Origin: Insulibacter thermoxylanivorax
GTDB lineage: Bacteria > Bacillota > Bacilli > Paenibacillales > DA-C8
Length of the DNA stretch: 64,000 nt
NCBI RefSeq assembly: GCF_015472005.1
Contig: NZ_BMAQ01000003.1
Span: 62,001-126,000, forward strand
Direction of reading: 5' to 3'
The notes under the pieces were generated by a model, which was not told the origin of the DNA, searched no databases, and was given only the letters and a program-made list of their open reading frames with translations. Position 1 is the stretch's first letter; every line of letters starts with the position of its first letter. Below are positions 8,390 to 17,756 of the stretch, in pieces. The position numbers and the translations under genes were made by a program.

Positions 8390-10078
8390 TTAATCCGTCA
8401 CACGGTAATAGGCGGTGCGCTGATGCGGAATCCAGCTGTCTCGGCCGGCGTTCGGCGACCATTCGATCCATTCATCCCGTCCCGGGTTGTACCCGTAATA
8501 CGTATCGGCAACGCCGGCACGGCGGGCAAACAGATCACCGCCGAACATGATGTAGGAAGAATCAGCGAGCGGTTTCACGGGAACAGCACTGCCTCCTCTA
8601 GGCCACCAAAGCACACGCATAACCTCGTCTCCTTCGCTTGTTTCGAGCAGATAGGCTCCCTGATCCGTCGTTCCGATCAGTTGACCCGGTGCCTCCGTCT
8701 CCTCGCCGTTCGCGAAATATTGGGTGACAATCCGTCCTTCCCGATAGGTCGTCAGATAGTAGCCGCTGGATTGCACGGAGATCCTGAGCGGAAGGATATT
8801 ATTCTCCGTCGACGGCCACGGATCGGAGATCGTCTCGATCCGCTCAGCGAGTTCCAGATTGCCCCTGTAGATGCTCATGCTGCCTTGCCAGTATTCCCTT
8901 CCATCGCGGCTGATGGGCGACTGCGTCAGAACGAACAAGCGGTCGCTTCGCTGATCGTACTGGAAGGCGACAGCCTGATGCTCATCCTCGACGGTCAGCT
9001 GACGCGCCAACCCCGACTCCACATCGAAAGCCCATACCTGAAAGCCGGACAGATAGAGGAGCGTCTGCTGATCCAGCCATTCCACCGGGATGTAGCTGGA
9101 ATTCTGCCGATAATGAATCGCATGTTCCAATACCATGGGCGATTGCCTCCGCTGTTCGATGACGATGCCGTAGTGTCCGCCTGCCCCATCCGTATCTTCG
9201 CTGATCTGGACCAGCGCCGCGTACTTGCTGCCATCCGGTGAGAACAACAGAGCGTCGTAATAGGCATCCCGGCCGCTCCAGCCGACACTGCCCCCGGAAG
9301 CCGCATCAAACCATGATCTCGAAGGTATCTGGTGAATAATCAAGGAATGGTACTTCCTCGCGACAAAATTTCCGTCTTCAGAGTAATACTTGTCCAACGG
9401 CAGCGTGCCGGCCGTTTCCGCGATGTCGACCTTAAGCTGTGTCTCGCTCAGCCATTCGGTTCCCGGGTGTTCAACGGGCCTCATCGGCTCGGTGAAGCGC
9501 AGGACGATCGAATCCTCGCTCTCCGACACGAAGACATGGCTTCTTCCGTCCGACTCACCGTGGATCAACAAGGAATACGGTACGCGAAGCTCACTTTGAT
9601 TCAGCACGAACATCAGGTGATCCTGCCGCGTGCGCAGCCGGAACGGCTCGAGATCGTCCAGCTTGATCTCAGCCCGGTCTTGAATCTCTGTGAGCGTCAC
9701 CAAGAAGCTCTGACTGTCTTCCCCTTCCGAGATTCGAACCTCCGCGCCTGTAACGGCTACGGCTTCTGCCAGCTCAGCCGTCCCAAGTGAGATTCCATCC
9801 CGCAGCCTCAGCTTAAACGCAACCTCGGGATCGTGAACGGCAAAGGTGAACGATCGCTGCGGCCAAGCTCCTTCATAGGTCACGATCTCCTCCGCTGCTG
9901 CATCTTCCTGCTGCCAGATGGACAGTTCAATCAGAGCATCGGACAGCTTGATCTGTTCTCCTGTCTCAGCCTTGGGCGGTGTTTGTTCATTTGGTTCGTC
10001 GTCTTGGCGGCAAGCCGTAAGCGACCATGTCAATACCAACACCGTCATGAAGATAAAGATCCTTCGCCACAATTTCAT
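8390..10078 (-). CDS. Large lipoprotein of unknown function, probable beta-propeller
   Basis: 562 residues. A signal peptide ends in the lipobox SLTAC (Cys 23), so it should be anchored to the outer face of the membrane. Residues about 30-200 look like an Ig/Big-type beta-sandwich (LRLRDGISLG, VLRFTEPMRPV). Residues about 230-560 contain recurring WD40/TolB-like strands such as LFSPDGSKYAALV and FQYDQRSDRLFVL, suggesting a beta-propeller. TAGGAGAG precedes the ATG. It is monocistronic, upstream of the structured element at 8285-8359. I do not recognise the family, and no enzymatic motif is visible. Confidence 0.8.
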   Translation of the reverse strand: MKLWRRIFIFMTVLVLTWSLTACRQDDEPNEQTPPKAETGEQIKLSDALIELSIWQQEDAAAEEIVTYEGAWPQRSFTFAVHDPEVAFKLRLRDGISLGTAELAEAVAVTGAEVRISEGEDSQSFLVTLTEIQDRAEIKLDDLEPFRLRTRQDHLMFVLNQSELRVPYSLLIHGESDGRSHVFVSESEDSIVLRFTEPMRPVEHPGTEWLSETQLKVDIAETAGTLPLDKYYSEDGNFVARKYHSLIIHQIPSRSWFDAASGGSVGWSGRDAYYDALLFSPDGSKYAALVQISEDTDGAGGHYGIVIEQRRQSPMVLEHAIHYRQNSSYIPVEWLDQQTLLYLSGFQVWAFDVESGLARQLTVEDEHQAVAFQYDQRSDRLFVLTQSPISRDGREYWQGSMSIYRGNLELAERIETISDPWPSTENNILPLRISVQSSGYYLTTYREGRIVTQYFANGEETEAPGQLIGTTDQGAYLLETSEGDEVMRVLWWPRGGSAVPVKPLADSSYIMFGGDLFARRAGVADTYYGYNPGRDEWIEWSPNAGRDSWIPHQRTAYYRVTD

Positions 10079-10298
10079 AGCATACTCTCCTACCCCTATT
10101 CTGGCCCTCAGACCGCTCTGTATCTATCATCTGCCTGATTGGGCTGTTGTATATAAGACGTTTTGAATGCGCATTCGGTTTCATGGTTTTTGTAGAAATA
10201 ACCACCCATGAACGATTGTCCTTGTCCCTAAAGTGCCGTCAGCGGTAAACAATCGAACAGCATCAACACAGCGTGTGTCGAGCTATCGGACGGTGCGG

Positions 10299-10571
10299 TC
10301 AGTCGAATAAGTCATCTAAGATGTCGAGCATACTTCTTGTTCGGCGTTTGTGATCTCTGCGGCGATCTTGAGAATATTTCCTATAAGGATCCGAAGAAGA
10401 AGGGGCCTCATACTCTCGTTCGTACCAACGATCCTCCCGCTCGTCGGCCATCAGTTTCTCCAGCTCGCCGCGATCCAGCCAGACGCCCTTGCAGGTAGGA
10501 CAGGCGTCGATGAGCACACCTTCCCGCTCCACTTCTCACATGCGGACTGAATCACATACCGGACAATACAT
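10299..10571 (-). pseudogene. zf-TFIIB zinc-ribbon protein with an in-frame TGA
   Basis: The gene begins at an ATG (10571) with AAGGTGA upstream and reads MYCPVCDSVRM, then TGA at 10536-10538, then EVEREGVLIDACPTCKGVWL in the same frame. Both CxxC pairs of the zf-TFIIB domain are present, one on each side of the stop. The C-terminal part is Arg/Asp-rich and ends MLDILDDLFD, as in intact members. A GTG at 10532 could give a 77-residue protein lacking the first CxxC, but it has no good binding site. The likely explanations are a recent nonsense mutation or a base error; selenocysteine is not expected at this position. Confidence 0.75.
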
Positions 10572-10692
10572 GGCAGTCACCTTCTTGCTGTTAGAAGCAC
10601 ATCATCAGATGCTTGCTCTAAGCTTTCTCTTTATATCTTGCACCAGCCCAGCCATTCTTACATACATTAGATCAAAAATGAGGTGGATGCCC

Positions 10693-11301
10693 ATGGAACT
10701 CAATGCTCTTCCCGTCCTTGTCTACACTTATCCCATCCAACAGCCCAAGCTGCAAGCGAAGGTGCCGATCATTCGCAACGTCCCGAGCGCTGCTGCAGAA
10801 CACGCTATCAATCAAACGATCCAAAATCTATACACCGCAATGATCGCCGAAACCGGATATCCCCAGAATCCCGCCGTGGAGGTGACGAGTACTTATCAGA
10901 TTAAGACCAATGAACGCGGCGTGCTCAGTTTATCGCTGATCGTGTATTATTTCTCCGGAGGTGCACACGGCTTGACATTGCAGCGCTCGCTGACCTTCGA
11001 CGTGCAGACGGGGAAGAGTTACAACCTAAGCGAGCTGTTCAAACCCGGTGCCCCATATGTTGAAAGGCTGTCGACGATCGTTCGTGAGCAGATCGCCGCG
11101 CGCGAGCTGCCGGTATTCGAGCCCTTCAACAGCATCCGGCCGGATCAAGATTACTACATCGCTGACAAAGCCTTGGTCTTGTATTTCCAACTGTATGAAC
11201 TCGTCCCATATGTCTATGGTTTCCCCTATTTTCCGATCTCCGTCTATCAGATTCAGGATCTCATCGACGACAACGGTCCTCTGGGAATCATGATTCCGTA
11301 A
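10693..11301 (+). CDS. DUF3298 (RsiV-like) domain protein
   Basis: 202 residues. The C-terminal half has the DUF3298/RsiV signature (FSGGAHGLTLQRSLTFDVQTG, then LSELFKPGA), and the central part resembles DUF4163 (QTIQNLYTAMI). In RsiV this domain binds lysozyme outside the cell, but this protein has no visible signal peptide or membrane segment, so a similar role cannot be assumed. ATG at 10693 follows GAGGTGG by six bases. The frame is open back to 10489 but overlaps the zinc-ribbon gene on the other strand. It stands alone upstream of a MarR gene, with a 72-base gap. Confidence 0.8.
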   Translation: MELNALPVLVYTYPIQQPKLQAKVPIIRNVPSAAAEHAINQTIQNLYTAMIAETGYPQNPAVEVTSTYQIKTNERGVLSLSLIVYYFSGGAHGLTLQRSLTFDVQTGKSYNLSELFKPGAPYVERLSTIVREQIAARELPVFEPFNSIRPDQDYYIADKALVLYFQLYELVPYVYGFPYFPISVYQIQDLIDDNGPLGIMIP

Positions 11302-11373
11302 GTTTCCATATCTACTCAAATTGCGTCGGATTGATTATACTGAACATATGAAGAAATGACTGAGGTGAAGACT

Positions 11374-11829
11374 ATGTCTGCCCAAACGGCTGAAGATGTA
11401 CAACTTTCGTTAAAACTATTCGTCGTACTCTCCAAAGCATCCAAGGTCATCATGGAAGGTGCAGTAAGGGATATGAAGAAATACGGAGTATCACCGACAG
11501 AATTTACCTTAATGGAATTATTATACCATAAAGGTGATTTCCCTCTGCAACAGATAGGCAATAAAATCTTAATGACGAGCGGCAGCATCACGTACAATAT
11601 CGACAAACTCGAGAACAAAGGCCTCATCCGGCGCATCCCCAGCGAGGAGGACCGCCGCGTCATCTATGCCCGGCTGACGGAGGAAGGAAGGAAGCTGATC
11701 GAACGTATCTTCCCGCTCCACTCACAGGCCATCCATCAGCTTTTAAGCGGTTTGACCGACGAGGAGAAAGAGACGCTGATTCCCCTGCTGAAGAAGCTGG
11801 GAATCGCTGCCCAGCAGCAATTGGGCTAA
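11374..11829 (+). CDS. MarR family transcriptional regulator
   Basis: 151 residues. The winged helix-turn-helix spans about residues 45-110: TLMELLYHKGDFPLQQIG, the recognition helix MTSGSITYNIDKLENKGLI and the wing RIPSEEDRRVIYARLTEEG. N- and C-terminal helices for dimerisation flank it. ATG at 11374 is preceded by GAGGTGA; an ATG at 11356 is less likely. It ends at a strong bidirectional terminator shared with opuAC. The target is unknown; no divergent partner gene is adjacent, so it may be autoregulated or act elsewhere. Confidence 0.9.
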   Translation: MSAQTAEDVQLSLKLFVVLSKASKVIMEGAVRDMKKYGVSPTEFTLMELLYHKGDFPLQQIGNKILMTSGSITYNIDKLENKGLIRRIPSEEDRRVIYARLTEEGRKLIERIFPLHSQAIHQLLSGLTDEEKETLIPLLKKLGIAAQQQLG

Positions 11830-11831
11830 AA

Positions 11832-11878
11832 AAGGGGCTGTCCACCGGTAAGTCATCGGACTTACTGGACAGCCCCTT
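11832..11878. terminator. Bidirectional terminator between marR-type gene and opuAC
   Basis: aaggggctgtcca (11832-11844) pairs with tggacagcccctt (11866-11878), and the inner gtaagtc (11848-11854) pairs with gacttac (11859-11865). This is a nearly continuous 20-bp stem closing on a 4-base loop, with A/T-rich flanks on both sides. Confidence 0.9.
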
Positions 11879-11882
11879 CCCT

Positions 11883-12791
11883 TTATTCAAGCCAAGCGTC
11901 AACTTTATCGGGATTAGCATCTACCCAAGCCTTAGCGGCTTCAGCCGGATCGGCGCCATCGGCGATCTGGATCATTACTTCTGCCATATCTTCCGGCGTC
12001 CAATAGAATTTGTCCAGGAAGGCATAGGCATCCGGCATATCTTCTTGCAATCCATGGCGAACGATCGTATGGATGTTCTCGGCGTCCCCATAAACCTTCT
12101 TCGGATCCTCCAGATATTTAAGATCCATCGCCGCAAACATCCAGTGCGGGGTCCAACCGGTCACCACGATGGGTTTACCCGCTTCATAATCCTCTTGCAG
12201 AACCTGCGCCATCGCCGCGGAAGAGCTCGCTACGAGATTCAGATCCAGGCCGTATTCCTCAATGGCCTTCTCCGTTGTTAACATGACCCCGGCACCCGAT
12301 TCGATCCCGATGATCTCACCGTTGAACTGAGCGGCAACATCAGGATCTGCCAGTTCTTCGATCGAATTCACATCCACATAGGATGGCACGACAAGGCCGA
12401 TGGCAGCTCCTTCAAGATTAGGTCCCAGATCCACGAAGTCATCCTTTAATTCCTCGTAGTAGTTGCCATGGGTACCGGGCAGCCATGCAGCAACCATCGC
12501 ATCAGCGCTGCCGGCAGCCACCCCTTGCCACATCGGACCGTTATCAACTTGAAGGATGTTAACTTTATACCCTAATCTCTCTTCCAGCACCGTCTTCACG
12601 ACATTCGTGCTGGCAATCTCCGAATCCCAGGCTACGTATACGAGGGTGATCTCTTTGCCGCCCTTGGCATTGCCTTGGTTTGCGCCGTTATTGCTTCCAA
12701 CGTCGTTGGAAGTTCCAGTACAACCCGCTAATGCTAAGGACAGGATAAGAGTAATTCCTATGAACCACAGGTTTGTTTTGAATCGTTTCAA
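11883..12791 (-). CDS. opuAC: Glycine betaine/proline betaine-binding lipoprotein
   Basis: 302 residues, OpuAC/ProX class. Lipobox LALAGC with Cys 24. The mature domain begins ITLVYVAWDSEIASTNVVK and continues VDNGPMWQGVAAGSADAMV and WLPGTHGNYY, segments that carry the Trp residues of the ligand aromatic cage. It captures glycine betaine and related osmoprotectants outside the membrane and hands them to OpuAB. Its ATG overlaps the opuAB stop by four bases, and it is the last gene of the operon. Confidence 0.93.
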   Translation of the reverse strand: MKRFKTNLWFIGITLILSLALAGCTGTSNDVGSNNGANQGNAKGGKEITLVYVAWDSEIASTNVVKTVLEERLGYKVNILQVDNGPMWQGVAAGSADAMVAAWLPGTHGNYYEELKDDFVDLGPNLEGAAIGLVVPSYVDVNSIEELADPDVAAQFNGEIIGIESGAGVMLTTEKAIEEYGLDLNLVASSSAAMAQVLQEDYEAGKPIVVTGWTPHWMFAAMDLKYLEDPKKVYGDAENIHTIVRHGLQEDMPDAYAFLDKFYWTPEDMAEVMIQIADGADPAEAAKAWVDANPDKVDAWLE

Positions 12792-13639
12792 TGGCTTTCG
12801 CTCCCTTTACTTCTTTTATTTACGATGCTCTGCGTGATCCGGTCGAGCACGACCGCGAGGATCACAATCGCCAGCCCCGCTTCAAATCCTTTGCCCGTCT
12901 CCAGCCGCTGAACCGCGCTCAATACCTTCTCGCCGATCCCCTGTGCTCCGATCATCGAGGCGATGACGACCATCGAGAGGCTGAGCATGATCGTCTGATT
13001 AATACCTGCCATGATCGTCGGCACCGCTAGAGGCAGTTCTAACTTGATCAATTTCTGCATGGCCGTCGAACCGAAGGCATCAGCTGCTTCCACGAGATGC
13101 CGCGGTACTTGGCGGATCCCGAGGTTCGTCATGCGAATCGTCGGCGGGATCGCGAAGATCACCGCTGCAATCACGCCGGGCACTGCCCCCAGGCGGAAGA
13201 AGATCACCGCTGGCAGCAGATAGACGAAGGCGGGCATTGTCTGCATGAAATCAAGGACCGGCGTAACCACGTTCTGTACCTTCTTGCTGGCGGCACAAGC
13301 GATGCCGATGGGAATCCCGAAGATGATCGAGATCAGAGCAGACGTTAAGACGAGTGACAGTGTCTGCATCGTCGGCTCCCATAAGTCCAGATTCCAGATG
13401 AGCAGGAAACCGATGAAGGTAAACAGCGCGATCGTCCACCTGGAGAGAAGGAAGGCAAGCACTGTGAAGACTATGATCATGATCCAAGCGGGCACGATGC
13501 TGAATATCCAATCGAAGCCGGAAACGATCGAACTGATACAGGTGCTGATCAGATCGAAGAACGGTTTGATGTTGTTCTTCAGCCAATCTACGACGGCGTC
13601 GATCCAGACATCGAGCGGAAGCTTCGGTAGATTCATCAT
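12788..13639 (-). CDS. opuAB: Glycine betaine ABC importer permease
   Basis: 283 residues, ProW/OpuAB family. A long N-terminal region that includes an amphipathic segment precedes about six membrane helices. The EAA loop VPRHLVEAADAFGSTAMQKL, near residues 180-200, contacts the ATPase. Four-base ATGA overlaps join it to opuAA upstream and opuAC downstream, so the three genes are translationally coupled. Confidence 0.93.
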   Translation of the reverse strand: MMNLPKLPLDVWIDAVVDWLKNNIKPFFDLISTCISSIVSGFDWIFSIVPAWIMIIVFTVLAFLLSRWTIALFTFIGFLLIWNLDLWEPTMQTLSLVLTSALISIIFGIPIGIACAASKKVQNVVTPVLDFMQTMPAFVYLLPAVIFFRLGAVPGVIAAVIFAIPPTIRMTNLGIRQVPRHLVEAADAFGSTAMQKLIKLELPLAVPTIMAGINQTIMLSLSMVVIASMIGAQGIGEKVLSAVQRLETGKGFEAGLAIVILAVVLDRITQSIVNKRSKGSESH

Positions 13640-14835
13640 CCTTCACTTCCTTCCACAGTTCTGTTGCCGGACAGCGCCGCTAATACCGCACCGCGTATGA
13701 CGATCCCCATAAGTCTTCCTTTGTCGTCTACGACGGACACAGGAACTTTGGTTTGGCTGACCATGTCAAACAGATCATTGAGCAGCGTATCCGGCGAGGC
13801 AGTTGGTACGTCGCGAATTAAGATGTCATGGATGCTTTTCCCGGTCTTGACCGCATCCGATGCATCATCAGCGGTCACTGCACCGAGCAGTTTGCGGGAT
13901 TCATCGATGACATAGATCGTAGAGATTCCATACTCGTGCATAAACCTGAGCGCCACGCGCGGGCCGCGGTCGGGGGTCATCGTCACCGCCCGTTTCATCA
14001 CATGTGATGCGGTAAGTACTTTGGATAAGTCCACATCTTCGACGAACTTCTCTACATATTCGTTGGCCGGATTCGTTAAGATCTCCTCCGGTGTTCCGAT
14101 CTGCACGATGGAACCATCCTTCATAAGCGCGATGCGATCCCCGATCCGAAGTGCCTCATTCAGATCATGCGTGATGAACACGATCGTCTTCTTCATCCGC
14201 GATTGCAATTCGACAAGCTCATCTTGCATGTCTTTGCGAATCAGCGGATCCAAAGCGCTGAACGCTTCATCCATGAGCAAGATATCCGGATCATTAGCCA
14301 GTCCCCTGGCAATGCCGACCCGCTGCTGCATGCCGCCGCTTAATTGGTCAGGCCGGCTGTTCTCCCAGCCCTTCAGTCCTACGAGTTCCAATGCCTCCAT
14401 GGCGCGTTCCCGCCGCTGCTGCCTATCCACTCCTTGTATCTCCAGTCCATACTCCACATTTTCAAGTACGGTCCGATGCGGGAACAGTGCAAAGTTTTGA
14501 AACACCATGCTGATCGTCTTGCGGCGAACCTGCCTGAGCTGCTCACGTCCCATCTTCACAATATCCTTGCCCTTGATGAGTACTTGGCCCGATGTCGGTT
14601 CGATCAGTCGATTCAACAAGCGGACCAGCGTGGACTTGCCGCTGCCCGACAACCCCATGATGACGAAGATCTCTCCCTCTTCGATGGCGAATGTCGCTTG
14701 ATTGACGCCGACCGTGAGATTGGTTTCTTTTAGGATCTTCTCCTTCGACCACTTCTTTTCCAAGAGCGGAAGAGCCCTTCTGGGATCATGGCCGAAGATT
14801 TTGGTCAGATTATGAACTTCGATAATCGGCACCAT
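13636..14835 (-). CDS. opuAA: Glycine betaine ABC importer ATP-binding protein
   Basis: 399 residues, the usual length for OpuAA/ProV. The N-terminal extension (LTKIFG...LPLLEKKWSKEKIL) is typical. Walker A GLSGSGKSTL, signature LSGGMQQRVGI and Walker B ILLMDEAFSALD are intact. Residues about 270-395 hold tandem CBS domains that sense ionic strength or cyclic di-AMP in related transporters. First gene of opuA, with GGGGGTG before the ATG. A GbsR-type regulator is divergently transcribed. Confidence 0.94.
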   Translation of the reverse strand: MVPIIEVHNLTKIFGHDPRRALPLLEKKWSKEKILKETNLTVGVNQATFAIEEGEIFVIMGLSGSGKSTLVRLLNRLIEPTSGQVLIKGKDIVKMGREQLRQVRRKTISMVFQNFALFPHRTVLENVEYGLEIQGVDRQQRRERAMEALELVGLKGWENSRPDQLSGGMQQRVGIARGLANDPDILLMDEAFSALDPLIRKDMQDELVELQSRMKKTIVFITHDLNEALRIGDRIALMKDGSIVQIGTPEEILTNPANEYVEKFVEDVDLSKVLTASHVMKRAVTMTPDRGPRVALRFMHEYGISTIYVIDESRKLLGAVTADDASDAVKTGKSIHDILIRDVPTASPDTLLNDLFDMVSQTKVPVSVVDDKGRLMGIVIRGAVLAALSGNRTVEGSEG

Positions 14836-15225
14836 AGCACCCCCTTTTCCTTAGTATTCATCAAAGTACTGTCCTTACTCGCATGTTGAACTGAGCGGCC
14901 GATGCACTTACGAACTTTTGTGTACAGTATCCGCATCGGATTTAGGACGTTCCTGTTAATAAAACCCACATAGACAGCTCAACCGCCCGAAGACACCTCT
15001 ATATTGTGCCTGACTTTTACGTTATTTTACAACCCTTATAACTGTTTGTTTTGTACGTAATGTTTTTTCTTTACATACTTAATGATGCCTATCCTCCATC
15101 GTCCTGCTTTTTCCTCCGTTTTCGTCCGCTTTACTTTCCCACACTGGTTCTTTACAATTGATTTGTATTGCAAATGTCATCGTCGGAAGCGTGATGATCA
15201 CCGCAGAAGAGAGGAGGACTGCCCC
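14836..15225. promoter_or_regulatory. Divergent control region between opuA and the GbsR-type gene
   Basis: 390 bases without a convincing gene. The AT-rich part (about 15015-15085) contains ttacgt and acgtaa elements in opposite orientation, and gATTTGtattgCAAATg at about 15160-15176 is a small palindrome close to the regulator gene. These are plausible promoter and operator positions, but I could not assign a clear -35/-10 pair for either gene. Confidence 0.45.
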
Positions 15226-15810
15226 ATGGCTCTGGATGAACTTGCACAATTGCCCGAAGAGTTAGCCGGCAGAATCGAAAAATCACGACAACGGGTGATC
15301 GAAACCATCGGGAAGAATATGGATCTGTACGGGGTTACTCTCTCTGTCGGGTATATGTATGGCAATATGTTCTTTCGCAATCACCCCGTAACACTCGATG
15401 AAATGGCCGAAGTCATGGGCCTCAGCAAGACGAGTGTCAGCACCGGAATGCGAACATTACAAGATCTGAAGATGATTCATAAGGTTTGGAATCGAGGATC
15501 GAGGAAGGATCTCTACGAGGTGGAGACGGATTGGTATCAAACCTTTGCGGATTATTTCTCCATCAAGTGGCGGAAATCAGTGGAGATGAATCGGCATGCT
15601 TTGGAGCGTTCCTGGCGGGAAATGAACCAATTGCTTGCAGAACACCCGGACAATGAGGCGCTCGCGAATATCCTGCGCTCAGACATGGAGAAGATTCGTG
15701 CAGCCATTCAATATTACGACTGGTTAAACCGTCTCATCGATACCTTCGAATCCGGTCGTATCTTCGAACTCGTACCGATCGAAACGCGGCAAGAAGAGTA
15801 TAAGCAGTAA
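15226..15810 (+). CDS. GbsR/OpcR-type regulator of glycine betaine uptake
   Basis: 194 residues. Similar in layout to Bacillus GbsR: VIETIGKNMDLYGVTLSVG, then the MarR-like helix-turn-helix PVTLDEMAEVMGLSKTSVST, the segment LKMIHKVWNRGSRKDLYEVE, and a long C-terminal helical part. GbsR is a choline-responsive repressor of choline-to-betaine genes and an opu importer; OpcR is a related repressor of opuC. Position next to opuA implies control of that operon. ATG at 15226 follows AGGAGGA; the frame is open back to 15082, but without support. Confidence 0.85.
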   Translation: MALDELAQLPEELAGRIEKSRQRVIETIGKNMDLYGVTLSVGYMYGNMFFRNHPVTLDEMAEVMGLSKTSVSTGMRTLQDLKMIHKVWNRGSRKDLYEVETDWYQTFADYFSIKWRKSVEMNRHALERSWREMNQLLAEHPDNEALANILRSDMEKIRAAIQYYDWLNRLIDTFESGRIFELVPIETRQEEYKQ

Positions 15811-15829
15811 TAAGCAACAAACAACCAAT

Positions 15830-15853
15830 AAGCGGACCCGCCTGGGTCCGCTT
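15830..15853. terminator. Bidirectional terminator, GbsR-type gene / sugar permease
   Basis: aagcggaccc (15830-15839) and gggtccgctt (15844-15853) form a perfect 10-bp stem with a 4-base loop, between the two convergent stop codons. Confidence 0.9.
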
Positions 15854-15883
15854 CCTATTTCCACATTCATGATGAAGCGAATA

Positions 15884-16777
15884 TTATTCTTTAACACCGC
15901 CAAGGGTCATACCTTGAACGAAGTACTTCTGCAAGAAAGGATAGACCATGATGATCGGCACACTCGCCACGATCGTCATCGTTGCGCGGATCGTCGTTGG
16001 TGTGACTTTAGGTCCGCCGCCCTCAGCTTGTGAGAAAGCATCCGCTGCGGTTTGGCCTTGGTTCACACTGGTCGAGAGCAAGACCTTCTGCAGTTCATAC
16101 TGCAGCGTACTTAACTCGATACGCGATGAAGTATACAGGAATACGTCGAACCAAGAGTTCCACTGCCATACAGCAACGAACAAGGAGACCGTTGCCAGAG
16201 CAGGTATCGTCAGCGGCAGGACGATCTTGAAGAAGACACCGAAATCGCCGGCTCCGTCAATCTTCGCCGATTCCATGATCTCAGACGGCAATCCTTCGAT
16301 GAAGGAACGAATGACGATCATGTTGAATACCCCGATGACACCAGGCAGGATGTAAACAGCGAAGGTATTCAGAAGACCGAGGTCACGAATCAAGAGGTAC
16401 GTCGGGATAAGTCCGCCGTTTATATACATCGTAAGAATAAACGCGATGGTCACAAACTTGCGCAGGACAAAATCCTTGCGAGAGATCGTATACGCGACCA
16501 TTGCTGTACAGAACACGGATACCAGTGTACCAATGATGGCGCGGAGTGCCGAAATCATTGTCGCGTGACCAACATTGGAATAAGAGAAGACATATTTGTA
16601 ATTCTCCAAAGTGAATACCCGAGGCCACAATTTGATGCCGCCTCGCATGGCATCTGCTGGATCATTCAAAGAAACAGCCAATAGGTTTAAGAACGGATAA
16701 AGCGTGACTACGACCAAGCAAAGCATCAAGATGATATTAATTGTATCGAATAGACTGAAACGTTTTCTCCATGCCAT
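15884..16777 (-). CDS. Carbohydrate ABC importer permease (LplC/CUT1 type)
   Basis: About 297 residues with six membrane segments. The EAA loop ESAKIDGAGDFGVFFKIVLP lies near residues 185-205. The C-terminus PFLQKYFVQGMTLGGVKE is characteristic of LplC-like permeases. ATG at 16777 is preceded by AAGGAGGTGACAAAC, an unusually strong ribosome-binding site; the frame extends to 16813. It pairs with the LplB-type permease 13 bases upstream and with the binding lipoprotein to import oligosaccharides or modified sugars. Confidence 0.92.
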   Translation of the reverse strand: MAWRKRFSLFDTINIILMLCLVVVTLYPFLNLLAVSLNDPADAMRGGIKLWPRVFTLENYKYVFSYSNVGHATMISALRAIIGTLVSVFCTAMVAYTISRKDFVLRKFVTIAFILTMYINGGLIPTYLLIRDLGLLNTFAVYILPGVIGVFNMIVIRSFIEGLPSEIMESAKIDGAGDFGVFFKIVLPLTIPALATVSLFVAVWQWNSWFDVFLYTSSRIELSTLQYELQKVLLSTSVNQGQTAADAFSQAEGGGPKVTPTTIRATMTIVASVPIIMVYPFLQKYFVQGMTLGGVKE

Positions 16778-16790
16778 GTTTGTCACCTCC

Positions 16791-17756
16791 TTAGAACAAT
16801 CTGCTTTCGCCAAGACGCTTCGCTATTGAGTTGGCTGTGAACAGGAATATGAAGCTCACGACCGTCTTGAACATACTAGCAGCTGTTGACAAGGAGTAAT
16901 CGGCCATATTCATACCGTAATACAATACGAATATATCCAGGTTCTCCGAGTAGGTTTTGTTCGTACCGTTGCGCAGCAGGTATTGCGGTTCGAAACCGGA
17001 CTCGATGATATAGCCCAGGTTCATGATCAGCAACACCACAATGACGGGTTTCATACCCGGCAAGGTGATATGCCAGATCTTCCGCCATCTGCCGGCACCA
17101 TCGATCTCTGCTGCCTCATATAGAGATGGGTCGATCATAGTAATCGCAGCCAGATAAATAATGGTGTTCCACCCAAGCTCTTTCCAAGTGATCGCCGCTC
17201 CGAATATTCCCCAGAAGTATTCCCCTTTAAGCAACCACATGATCGGGGTGTCGATGAGTCCAACCTTCATCAGGAGTTCGTTGATGATCCCCTCAGATGC
17301 GAGGACCGTGGTCACGATATTTGCGGCAACGACCCAGCTGATAAAGTGGGGCAGATAGCTGATCGTCTGCACGACTCGTTTAAAATAGATGTTCTTCAAT
17401 TCATTTAACAGGATAGCAAGCGTAATCGCTGTTACGAATCCTAATACAATCTGGATGAAGCTCATAACGACGGTGTTACGCATGACTAACCAGAAATGAT
17501 CGTTGGTCAGCATCCGTTTGAAGGTCTCGAAGCCGATCCATTCCTGTTCGGAGAATTTTCTCGCAATCTTATAATCCTGGAAAGCCATCGTCCAACCCCA
17601 GAGGGGCATATATTTGAAGATGAACAACCAGATTAAGAAAGGAACGGACATGGCTAACAAAGCCTTCTGATTCCATAGTTTCTGGAAAAATGTCTTCTCT
17701 TGCCTAGGCCGTAACATGGCATCGCTCAAAGGCAGCTGATTGGTAGGCTGAGTCAT
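16791..17756 (-). CDS. Carbohydrate ABC importer permease (LplB/CUT1 type)
   Basis: 321 residues, six membrane helices. The family stretch FKYMPLWGWTMAFQDYKIAR follows the first helix, and the EAA loop YEAAEIDGAGRWRKIWHITL is near residues 215-235. AAGGAG lies eight bases before the ATG. No ATPase gene is present, as is usual for CUT1 systems, which share a MsmX-type ATPase encoded elsewhere. Confidence 0.93.
   Translation of the reverse strand: MTQPTNQLPLSDAMLRPRQEKTFFQKLWNQKALLAMSVPFLIWLFIFKYMPLWGWTMAFQDYKIARKFSEQEWIGFETFKRMLTNDHFWLVMRNTVVMSFIQIVLGFVTAITLAILLNELKNIYFKRVVQTISYLPHFISWVVAANIVTTVLASEGIINELLMKVGLIDTPIMWLLKGEYFWGIFGAAITWKELGWNTIIYLAAITMIDPSLYEAAEIDGAGRWRKIWHITLPGMKPVIVVLLIMNLGYIIESGFEPQYLLRNGTNKTYSENLDIFVLYYGMNMADYSLSTAASMFKTVVSFIFLFTANSIAKRLGESRLF

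Noticed and set aside
10536-10538. Selenocysteine at the in-frame TGA of the zinc-ribbon gene
   Set aside because: The position is a non-catalytic linker residue, zf-TFIIB proteins are not selenoproteins, and no SECIS-like hairpin is evident directly after the codon.
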